The notes below the pieces were generated by a model. That model did no database searches. It saw only the letters and a list, made by a program, of their open reading frames with translations, and was not told where the DNA came from. From NCBI GenBank assembly GCA_030748735.1, contig JASMLK010000008.1, positions 1-40,798 on the forward strand: a DNA stretch of 40,798 nucleotides, in the 5' to 3' direction. This DNA is from Myxococcota bacterium (GTDB lineage: Bacteria; Myxococcota_A; UBA9160; UBA4427). The translations under genes were made by a program, and so were the position numbers. Positions 33,576 through 39,894 of the stretch are shown piece after piece (within the stretch, counting starts at the first letter, position 1; every line of letters begins with the position of its first letter).

Positions 33576-34847
33576 CTACTCCGGCGTATCACCCGTCGCT
33601 GCACCCTGCTGATCGAGGATCCGTCGCGCCACTGCATCGGCGAAGATGCGCTTGCCACGGCGATTCACGTGGCAGCAGGTGTCGCTGTAGATGGGCTGGG
33701 CGATCTCGGCGAAGACGTGGGTCGCGTCGAAGTAGTCGACGCCGGCTTCACGAATCTCACCTGCTGCCTCGAAGAGGTAGGGATAGCCCCGGGCCGCGAC
33801 CTCGGCGTAGGGGTGATCGGAGTCGAAGGCCCTGCGGCGCTCTTCGTCGGTGAGCGTGCGTGTTCCTTCTACATACTGGTTCGGCTGGAGGACGTGCACG
33901 TAGACCGTGTCGCGCGACGCCAACAGACCGTGCATGAGAATCGAGCTTCGGGCCCAGAGTTCCGCCGCGCGGTCGTAGACCTGAGCGACGTCGTCGACGC
34001 TTTCGCGCGGTCCACTCGCTTCGAAAGGCAACTCGGCGCGTTCCGCGAGCAGGGTCTGCTGGATCTCGGCGACACGTCCCACCGAGCGTTCGAGTTGGGA
34101 GGCGCGGATCAGCCCGAGGGTCGCACTCAGGCCGAACGCCGACTCGCGGGTTCGTTCCACGAGTTCGCGCTGCTGATTGCGGAGATAGGCGATTTCGCCG
34201 GCGCCGAGCAGCTGCATCTGGCTCGGCCGTCGGTTTACGAAGCTGTCCCACGAGCGCGGGTACCATGGAAATACACCGCGTTCGTGATTGTCGACGATGG
34301 GCAGCACGACGTCGTTGAACCCGTCGATGTTCACCACGGCGTCGTATTCGGCACCCAACGAAAGGAAGTACGCGATCGTTGCCAACTGCTGGGGTTGCTT
34401 GAAACCGTCGATCGCGAGGCCGACCACGACCGGTTCGCGCGCGAGACCTCGTGAAGCGAATTCGTCGCGCAGCGCGTCGGCGAGAACGCTGCGAACCTGG
34501 TTTGCAACGGAGCCGCCGGTGACCGCGACGACGAAGCGTCCCTCGCCGCGCTTCTGGATCGGGTGCTGATCGCCTCCCGCTCCCATCGTTTCGGGGCGAT
34601 CCATGGCATAGCCGAAGTAGGGGTGAAGGATCCGGCGCTGCGCGATCTCCACCATCTCGCGCTCTTCGTGGCCCTGGCGTCTGCCATCGTGTTCGGGTGA
34701 TGTCGCGAGATGACGTACGAGACCGCTGCGCGTATACACCGCGCCGTAGCGAGCGAAGTAGACGGCGTGTGCAGCGAACTCGATCGTCAGCAAGACGATC
34801 GCGCACAGCAGGACTGCGAAGAAGCGTCGGCGGTTCCGGGTCGGCAC
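33576..34847 (-). CDS. Second membrane-anchored SGNH hydrolase-like protein
   Basis: 423 aa. Membrane segment at about 9-30 (FFAVLLCAIVLLTIEFAAHAVYF), then SGNH blocks: TGGSVAN near 110-116, DGFND near 170, and a C-terminal DTCCHVNRRGKRIFAD with the DxxH dyad. Probably a periplasmic esterase or acyl/acetyl transfer partner on surface glycans. GTG 34847 is chosen as it sits just before the membrane helix; GAGG is 14 bases upstream, long spacing. Divergent from the FGly sulfatase with 55 bases between starts. Related in plan, but not closely in sequence, to the SGNH protein at 25736-26845. Confidence 0.78.
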   Translation of the reverse strand: MPTRNRRRFFAVLLCAIVLLTIEFAAHAVYFARYGAVYTRSGLVRHLATSPEHDGRRQGHEEREMVEIAQRRILHPYFGYAMDRPETMGAGGDQHPIQKRGEGRFVVAVTGGSVANQVRSVLADALRDEFASRGLAREPVVVGLAIDGFKQPQQLATIAYFLSLGAEYDAVVNIDGFNDVVLPIVDNHERGVFPWYPRSWDSFVNRRPSQMQLLGAGEIAYLRNQQRELVERTRESAFGLSATLGLIRASQLERSVGRVAEIQQTLLAERAELPFEASGPRESVDDVAQVYDRAAELWARSSILMHGLLASRDTVYVHVLQPNQYVEGTRTLTDEERRRAFDSDHPYAEVAARGYPYLFEAAGEIREAGVDYFDATHVFAEIAQPIYSDTCCHVNRRGKRIFADAVARRILDQQGAATGDTPE

Positions 34848-34902
34848 GTTGCCCGACGTTACCTCGCCGCTCCCGGTGCGACACTGTAAGCTCGCGCGCG
34901 CC

Positions 34903-36492
34903 ATGGGCAGACGAGGTGCAGAGCCGCGACGCTGCGCGCACACGGTGCGGGCCAGACGGCGCAAGAGATCTTCGCTAGCGAACGGATGGACGGTCGCGGT
35001 CGCTTTGCTCGTGTTCGTCTGCGGGGCCTCTGCATGCGGCAGCGAAACGCCGCCGCCGCCGAATGAGCGACCGCCCAACGTGGTGTTCATTCTCGCCGAC
35101 GACCTCGGCTACAGCGATACGACGCTCTATGGCATGACGCGGCTCTACGAAACGCCGAACATCCAGCGCCTTGCCGAGCGCGGCATGTTGTTCACCCAGG
35201 CGTACGCGGCGAGTCCGATGTGCTCCGCAACGCGGGCGAGCATCCTGACGGGGCAGGCGCCGGGACGCCTCGGGCTGACCGGGGCGGGTGGGCATCTCGA
35301 ACGCGTTGCGGAAAGCGCGCGTCGCCTCACGACCGAAGAAAGGCAAGGGCGACCCCGGCTGCGCAACAAACGTGCGCTGATCGCGCGCGCGGCGACGCGG
35401 TTGCCCAGCGGGATCGAAACCCTGGCCAGTGCACTGCGTCGACACGGTTATGCGACGGGGCACTTCGGCAAGTGGCACCTCGGAAGCGAACCCCATAGCC
35501 CGCTCGACTTCGGCTTCGACGTCGACGTGCCGCATACCCATCGCGCTGCACCGGGCACTTCGTACCTCGCGCCCTGGGGTATGCCCGAACTCAGCAACTT
35601 TCGCCCTCGAGCCGCGGGCGAACATCTCGAAGCGCGGATGGCAGACGAAGCCGTCGCCTTCATGCGGGCCCATCGCGATCGTCCGTTCTTCCTCAACTAC
35701 TGGGCCTTCTCGGTGCACGAGCCGTACGCTGCCGATCCAGCGCGCGAGGCGCGCTACGCGAACAAGATCGATCGCCGCAGTCCCCACGCGAGCGCGACCT
35801 ACGCAGCGATGGTCGATCACTTCGACGAAGCGGTGGGGGTGCTACTCGACGCCCTCGACGAATTCGGCCTGGCAGACGACACGGTGATCGTGTTCACGTC
35901 CGACAACGGCGGCAGCACGTACAACCACCATCGGGGCTTGCCGGTGACGAGCAACCTACCCCTGCGCGGGGGAAAAGCGCATATCTACGAAGGCGGTACG
36001 CGGGTACCCGCCGCGGTGGTCTGGCCGGGTCACGTCACCCCGGGCTCACGAAGTGATGCGCTGCTCGACAGCACCGACTGGTATCCGACGTTGCTCGACC
36101 TGCTCGGCAAGGCGCCCGAGCCTGGCCAGATCTTCGACGGCGTCTCGCAGCGCGAGGTGCTGCAGGGCGGTCGCGGGAGCCGAGACGCAATTCATGTCTA
36201 TCTGCCGCACTACTTCCCGATCCCCGGCACGGTGCCCGCGTCTTCGATTCGCATCGGAGCCCTGAAGCTCATCCGCTTCCACTTCGACGGCGAAGGGCAA
36301 CGCGATCGCTTCGAACTCTACGACCTCTCGCGCGACCCCGGCGAACGCCGAAACCTCGCGGCGAAGCGGCCACGAGATGTCGAACGATTGAACGGCGAAC
36401 TTTCCCGCTACTTCGAGCGCATCGGTGCACTGCTTCCGGAAGCCAATCCACTGTATGTGCCCACTGAAGGCGGTGTGAAGGATTCTTCGTAG
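34903..36492 (+). CDS. Type I sulfatase lipoprotein with formylglycine motif
   Basis: 529 aa. Hydrolyses sulfate esters. Metal-site ADDLGYSD (65-72) is followed by the modification motif C107-S-A-T-R111 (Cys-x-Ala-x-Arg), read by anaerobic or FGE-type maturases. GHFGKWHLG, TSDNGGS and HIYEGGTRVPA complete the active site. A lipobox ASAC places the lipidated Cys at 45, so it faces the periplasm or surface. Start uncertain: ATG 34903 gives a long basic n-region; GTG 34945 is an in-frame alternative; neither has a Shine-Dalgarno. A maturase gene is not in the window. Unlike the Thr-type protein at 6426-7829, this one keeps all key residues. Confidence 0.93.
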   Translation: MGRRGAEPRRCAHTVRARRRKRSSLANGWTVAVALLVFVCGASACGSETPPPPNERPPNVVFILADDLGYSDTTLYGMTRLYETPNIQRLAERGMLFTQAYAASPMCSATRASILTGQAPGRLGLTGAGGHLERVAESARRLTTEERQGRPRLRNKRALIARAATRLPSGIETLASALRRHGYATGHFGKWHLGSEPHSPLDFGFDVDVPHTHRAAPGTSYLAPWGMPELSNFRPRAAGEHLEARMADEAVAFMRAHRDRPFFLNYWAFSVHEPYAADPAREARYANKIDRRSPHASATYAAMVDHFDEAVGVLLDALDEFGLADDTVIVFTSDNGGSTYNHHRGLPVTSNLPLRGGKAHIYEGGTRVPAAVVWPGHVTPGSRSDALLDSTDWYPTLLDLLGKAPEPGQIFDGVSQREVLQGGRGSRDAIHVYLPHYFPIPGTVPASSIRIGALKLIRFHFDGEGQRDRFELYDLSRDPGERRNLAAKRPRDVERLNGELSRYFERIGALLPEANPLYVPTEGGVKDSS

Positions 36493-36502
36493 TAGCTGGG
36501 TA

Positions 36503-36545
36503 GCGCTTCGAAGCGCGCACCCCGACTTCCCTCTCGAGGTCGGGG
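36503..36545. terminator. Two hairpins after the sulfatase
   Basis: A 14-bp perfect palindrome GCGCTTCGAAGCGC (36503-36516) lies 10 bases after the stop codon, followed by CCCCGAC (36520-36526) pairing with GTCGGGG (36539-36545) across a 12-base loop. Position supports transcription termination; no T-run is present. Confidence 0.6.
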
Positions 36546-36636
36546 AGCGTAACGGTGACAGAGTGCTGCGGATCGCAAGTGGTCCGCAGCTTCGTCGCCA
36601 ACACCATGCGAGAGGCCACGTTTCTACGAGTGCCCG

Positions 36637-36846
36637 GTGGACGGCACGCGGCTTGCTCTTCATACCCACATGTCGAACGAAGTTTTCAGCATGCTGGGGT
36701 GGAGCTGTGTGGCCTGGACGGCCATCGAAGTCGCCAGGCTCGTGGTGCGTGCACGCAAGACACACCGCTTTCGCACCTCGCGCCCGCCGCACTTCTCGGC
36801 CTTCGGCCGAGACGGCGAAGCGATCGACGTCGACATCGTTCCCTGA
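36637..36846 (+). CDS. Short unidentified reading frame, possibly a remnant
   Basis: 69 codons from GTG 36637 to TGA 36846. The codon pattern (G/C third positions, few rare codons) and sequence (LGWSCVAWTAIEVARLVVRARK, closing FGRDGEAIDVDIVP) look coding, but the frame continues upstream as RPRFYECPVDGTR without a good start and there is no ribosome site at the GTG. It may be the tail of a gene whose 5' part was lost. It sits in the 455-base stretch 36493-36947, otherwise without a supported gene. Family not recognised. Confidence 0.28.
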   Translation: MDGTRLALHTHMSNEVFSMLGWSCVAWTAIEVARLVVRARKTHRFRTSRPPHFSAFGRDGEAIDVDIVP

Positions 36847-36947
36847 CGATCCGGAACCGAGGGCGTATAGTCGCCTGGCCGATTGACCACCGGCCAGCTG
36901 CGAAAGGGCGTCCGTGAAACTCCTGCTCCATCTCATTCCCCGCTTCG

Positions 36948-37355
36948 GTGAAGGTGTGGTCGTGCTTCGCGACGGTCGGCGACCACATCCCCTACGAGCG
37001 CCGGCTGATGAAGACGGTCGGGAGCCTGGTGGCCTACCTGCAGGGCTACGGTGAGCTTCTCGTTCGAACCAACGGATGGGACCCACAAGTGCTCGAGCGT
37101 TTTCGAGCGGCTCCGGTGGTCAGCACGTTCGCAGGTGGCATCGATGTCCACGCAACGACGGAACAACTCGAGGCGATCGGGAAGCTGCTGCCCGACGAAT
37201 GGCTCGCCCTCGCCGCGATGGGAACACCGGACGAGTGCGTCGACGCCGTGCTCGGGCAACTGGCCCTGGGCTGTGACGGCGTCATCCTTCACGGCGCGAC
37301 ACCCGAAGAACTCGAGCCCATCGTCGAAGCCGGTGCGCTGCGGCGCTCGGACTGA
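36948..37355 (+). pseudogene. 5'-truncated F420-type LLM-class oxidoreductase
   Basis: 135 residues matching only the C-terminal third of luciferase-like monooxygenase (LLM) F420-dependent oxidoreductases, best recalled as the TIGR03857 (MSMEG_2249) group: KVWSCFATVGDH, RLMKTVGSLVAYLQGYG, LLVRTNGWDPQVLERFR, LPDEWLALAAMGTPDECVD, GCDGVILHGATPEEL. Full members are about 330 aa; the N-terminal barrel half with the flavin/F420 site is absent and not found in any frame upstream. GTG 36948 is simply the first start inside the conserved block. The remainder cannot bind cofactor, so it is a remnant. It implies that the ancestor, and perhaps the genome, uses F420. Confidence 0.75.
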
Positions 37356-37424
37356 CGCGCCGGCCGCATCGCCGTTCCACGACGGCCCCCAACTCTGAAA
37401 CCGAACCCAAGAGGGATTTCATCC

Positions 37425-37865
37425 ATGTCCGAACTTCCCGGCCCCGACTCCAAGCACCCCGCTCGCCTGGCTTCCTGGCATTCCGCCGACGCCGTAGCGC
37501 GCGGTGACAAGCAGGCGTGGCTCGACAACTTCGCCGACGACGCCATCGTCGAGGACCCGATCGGCAAGTCGTTGATCGACCCGACAGGGGAGGGCTTTCG
37601 CGGCAAGGAAGCGATCTCGGGTTTCTGGGACTCGAACATCGAAAAGATGCGTCCGATGTTCTCGCTACAGCATTCGATCTGCGCCGGCAGCGAATGCGCG
37701 AACGTCGGGACGCTCACCATCCAGTTCGAAAACGGCATGATCAGCCAGCTCTTTGGGGTGTTCACCTACAAGGTGAACGACGAGGGCAAGGTGACCGCGC
37801 TGCGCACCTTCTGGGAGGGGGAGGACTTGAGGATGTATCCCCCGATCGCTGAACGGGGAAGCTGA
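37425..37865 (+). CDS. NTF2-like protein, ketosteroid isomerase/SnoaL type
   Basis: 146 aa. Single NTF2-fold domain: SWHSADAVARGDKQAWLDNFADDAIVEDP, GKEAISGFWDSNIE, then VGTLTIQFENG and a final TALRTFWEGEDLRMY. The pattern matches the KSI-like family often seen in lipid and steroid catabolic loci. The acidic residue of VEDP is near where KSI has a catalytic Asp, but residue equivalence is not certain. GAGGGA lies ten bases before the ATG. Follows the LLM remnant by 69 bases, so the two may once have formed a catabolic operon. Confidence 0.85.
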   Translation: MSELPGPDSKHPARLASWHSADAVARGDKQAWLDNFADDAIVEDPIGKSLIDPTGEGFRGKEAISGFWDSNIEKMRPMFSLQHSICAGSECANVGTLTIQFENGMISQLFGVFTYKVNDEGKVTALRTFWEGEDLRMYPPIAERGS

Positions 37866-37870
37866 GCGCT

Positions 37871-37889
37871 CGCGCGCGTTCCGCGCGCG
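37871..37889. terminator. GC hairpin just after the NTF2 gene
   Basis: CGCGCGCG (37871-37878) and a second CGCGCGCG (37882-37889) are self-complementary with a three-base loop, starting six bases past the stop codon. Strong structure but no T-run. Confidence 0.55.
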
Positions 37890-38030
37890 GGGATGCTCTC
37901 GACATGGCGCAGTACACCATCGCCCAGAAGCGGTACCCTCGCGGCGGGCGGCGGCACTGTACCACCCGCTACGGACATCGCGGGGGTGTACAAGAAGTGC
38001 GCGATCGTCGAGAGCATGGGCCTGTGCCCG

Positions 38031-38060
38031 TTGAGTTACACGAAAAGGCTCCTCTATACT
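38031..38060 (+). promoter_or_regulatory. Sigma70-like promoter for the small lipoprotein
   Basis: TTGAGT (38031-38036) and TATACT (38055-38060) match the -35 and -10 consensus at 4/6 and 5/6, with an 18-base spacer. Predicted start of transcription near 38067, giving a leader of about 20 bases to the ATG at 38086. It may also drive the mini glutathione peroxidase-like gene downstream. The 37890-38030 stretch before it shows no gene. Confidence 0.55.
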
Positions 38061-38085
38061 GACCGGCTCGAACGAGGCTCTCATC

Positions 38086-38559
38086 ATGCGCGCGCCCAGA
38101 AACATTCTTGCTGCTTTTGTCTGCTTCCCCTGCCTGTTGTTGCTCAGTTGCCAGGGCGAAAGTGGCTCGTCGAAAACCAGTTTGAGCTTGACGGGCTTCT
38201 GGAGCGGGACGACGGTACCGACGGCCGGCTCACCCGATCGCAGGATGAACGTCACCTTCGCTGTGATCGGTGAACCCGAAGATGGCAATTACACCGCATC
38301 GGTCCGGTTTCCACAGACGATCGGTTCCCGGCGAGGGTGTCCCGCGAAGGACTTCCAGTTGGTGGGGACGCTGGTTGGCGAGCGCCTGGAGGGGCGGCTC
38401 CTGGGAACCCAGCTGTGGGAGTCCCGCAGTTTCGTGTTCGACTTCGTGGACAACGACACGGCCATGGGGACCTACGAGGTGACGAGTTCCGACTCTTCGC
38501 AGGGCGCGTCGTGCCCCGGCGAAACCGGAACGATGACCCTCAGCCGCTTCATCGAATAA
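38086..38559 (+). CDS. Small lipoprotein of unknown function
   Basis: 157 aa. Signal peptide MRAPRN then a hydrophobic core and LLSC lipobox (Cys22). The mature domain (about 35-157) is beta-rich with GFWSGTTVP near its start, RMNVTFAVI, NYTASVRFP, LVGTLVGERLEGRLLG and a closing CPGETGTMTLSRF, resembling small calycin-like barrels in alternating pattern only. Two Cys in the mature part (RRGCPAKD and ASCPGE) could form a disulfide. GAGG is eight bases before the ATG and a good promoter lies upstream. I do not recognise the family. Confidence 0.75.
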   Translation: MRAPRNILAAFVCFPCLLLLSCQGESGSSKTSLSLTGFWSGTTVPTAGSPDRRMNVTFAVIGEPEDGNYTASVRFPQTIGSRRGCPAKDFQLVGTLVGERLEGRLLGTQLWESRSFVFDFVDNDTAMGTYEVTSSDSSQGASCPGETGTMTLSRFIE

Positions 38560-38587
38560 CGCGATCCAATTCGAACGAGGAGGTTCC

Positions 38588-38758
38588 GTGGCCAGCACGC
38601 ACGACTTCACGACGACTTCGATCACCGGTGAGTCCGTCGATCTCGCTGACTACGCGGGCAAGGTCTGCCTCGTTGGCAAGAACGGCGAAGTCCTCGAGCG
38701 GTTCGATCCGCCGGTGACACCCGAGGACATTGGCGAAAAGCTCGCCGCGCACCTGTAG
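38588..38758 (+). CDS. Miniature glutathione peroxidase-like protein, central part deleted
   Basis: 56 aa from GTG 38588 with a perfect AGGAGG four bases before the start. Residues 3-29 (THDFTTTSITGES, LADYAGKVCL) are the N-terminal strand and loop of glutathione peroxidases. Residues about 30-56 (LVGKNGEVLERFDPP, TPEDIGEKLAAHL) are the C-terminal strand and helix. The roughly 100 residues between, with the catalytic Cys/Sec, Gln, Trp and Asn, are gone, in frame. It cannot be a peroxidase. Either a fresh in-frame deletion (possibly between short repeats at the Leu-Val codons) or a kept mini-protein. Downstream of the lipoprotein by 28 bases and followed by a strong terminator. Family identity is from pattern recall. 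Confidence 0.7.
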   Translation: MASTHDFTTTSITGESVDLADYAGKVCLVGKNGEVLERFDPPVTPEDIGEKLAAHL

Positions 38759-38778
38759 CCGTAAGCAGGGCCCGTAAC

Positions 38779-38866
38779 GCAACAAGGCGGCCCCTTCTCC
38801 GAAGGTCCCTCCGAAGGTCCCTCCGAAGGGACCTTCGGAGAAGGGACCGCCTTTCTTGTTTGTTGC
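38779..38866. terminator. Large bidirectional terminator hairpin with internal tandem duplication
   Basis: GCAACA (38779-38784) pairs with TGTTGC (38861-38866), and the arms between are nearly complementary (GGCGG with CCGCC, CCCTTCTCCGAAGG with CCTTCGGAGAAGGG). The plus strand has a T-rich run TTTCTTGTTTGTT after the GC stem; on the minus strand TTGTTG follows. It would end both the mini peroxidase transcript (plus) and the tRNA transcript (minus). The 5' arm/loop side contains two tandem copies of GAAGGTCCCTCC (38801-38812, 38813-38824). Confidence 0.88.
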
Positions 38867-38879
38867 ATCGATCAGAAAC

Positions 38880-38955
38880 TGGAGCTGATGATCCGACTTG
38901 AACGGACGACCTGCTCATTACGAGTGAGCTGCTCTACCAACTGAGCTACATCAGC
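38880..38955 (-). tRNA. tRNA-Thr (anticodon CGT)
   Basis: 76 bases including an encoded CCA (38880-38882). Minus-strand acceptor GCTGATG pairs with CATCAGC; T8-A9 is followed by the D-arm AGCTCAGTTGGTAGAGC; anticodon stem GCTCA/TGAGC with loop CTCGTAA gives anticodon CGT (reads ACG, Thr); the T-arm loop is TTCAAGT. Discriminator base is T. All standard features are present. Confidence 0.97.
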
Positions 38956-39216
38956 CAAAATCGAGTGAGCCGGTTGCGACTCGGCGGCGCAGTCTAGCCT
39001 GCACCTCCCTCGTCGGCATCTCGATCCGAAAGCTTGCGCGTCCGGGGGCTGCGTTGCGCAACTCGCCGGCAGCGATGGGCGGGGCAGGGGGCCGCGCATG
39101 CGCGGGACGCGTCGTGGCGCGCCATCGAAGCGGGATATCGTGGCGGCTGTGCGCAAAGCGCTGGGGAGACGAAGCCGTTGGGGGTTATACTCCGCGGAGT
39201 CTGGGGGAGCGCCGCC

Positions 39217-39570
39217 ATGCCCGTACTTCCAATGATCGACCTGCTGATATTGCTCGGGTGGACGAGTCTCGCCCTCGGCGGGGTGCTCAAGGCCATCGCG
39301 ATCACGACCAACTACCGTCCCGACATCCTCACCCTCGGGCCGCTCGAACTGGTCCAACTCGCCGCGATCTGCCTGCTCTTCGCCCTTGCTCTGGCAGCGC
39401 GCACCTGGGTGAAGGCGAACGAACCGGAGATCATCGCCAAGCAGCGCAGGGTCTCGACGCTCCGCGCCGTGGCCCGAGCGACGGCCGAGTTGGAGCCCAC
39501 ACCGCTCGCATACGCGGAAGAGACGCCACCCGAAAGCGGTCTACCTACGCGAGACGGGACCGCCTCATAA
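39217..39570 (+). CDS. Small two-helix membrane protein, unknown
   Basis: 117 aa. Two membrane segments (about 6-26, LLILLGWTSLALGGVLKAIA, and 43-63, LVQLAAICLLFALALAA) followed by a charged tail of about 55 residues (RTWVKANEPEIIAKQRR) that would face the cytoplasm. GGGGGAG lies nine bases before the ATG, and TATACT at 39186-39191 could be its -10 element, although I see no good -35. Palindromes GTTGCGCAAC (39053-39062) and CGCGCATGCGCG (39093-39104) occur in the upstream space. No family recognised. Its last 26 bases overlap the convergent small gene. Confidence 0.7.
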   Translation: MPVLPMIDLLILLGWTSLALGGVLKAIAITTNYRPDILTLGPLELVQLAAICLLFALALAARTWVKANEPEIIAKQRRVSTLRAVARATAELEPTPLAYAEETPPESGLPTRDGTAS

Positions 39571-39733
39571 GCGGAAGCCCCACGCGCTCCCCTTCGAGCT
39601 GGCGCGCCGCGTTGCGGCTGCGCACCTGGTGCTGGGCGTATGGAACGAGCTGGTACGCCGAAACGGCGAGTTCGCGGTAGAGCGATATGCCGCAGCGGGT
39701 GGCGGCATGAAAGAAGTCGAATGCGGTCTTCAC
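39545..39733 (-). CDS. Small basic protein of 62 aa, unknown
   Basis: ATG 39733 with AGGAGAG 11 bases upstream, stop TAG at 39545. The sequence begins MKTAFDFFHAATRCGISLYREL and ends with an Arg-rich tail (LPLMRRSRLA). Third codon positions are mostly G or C, as expected for coding DNA here. No signal peptide. It could be a real small protein; a plus-strand reading (39629-39898) over the same bases has no ribosome site and is less likely. The space 39734-39894 otherwise shows no gene and should contain the aminotransferase promoter. Confidence 0.45.
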   Translation of the reverse strand: MKTAFDFFHAATRCGISLYRELAVSAYQLVPYAQHQVRSRNAARQLEGERVGLPLMRRSRLA

Positions 39734-39894
39734 GCTGGATCTCTCCTATTGGCTGGGAGGGAAGTAGGCGCGAGCGGCCTCGAAGTTGCACGAAATCTGC
39801 CGGCCGACCGGTTTCCTGCTCGGGGGGCTCTCAGATGCGTGATACAGTGCGCGCCGTGCCGGAACCCGCGGAGGCAGCTCGAAGCGCGCGAGAC

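Noticed and set aside
36046..37086. A 346-codon minus-strand reading
   Set aside because: Antisense to the end of the sulfatase and to the LLM remnant; no coding signature of its own.
37980..38060. tRNA-like D-arm string on the minus strand
   Set aside because: No acceptor, anticodon or T-arm can be formed; the same bases give a good plus-strand promoter.
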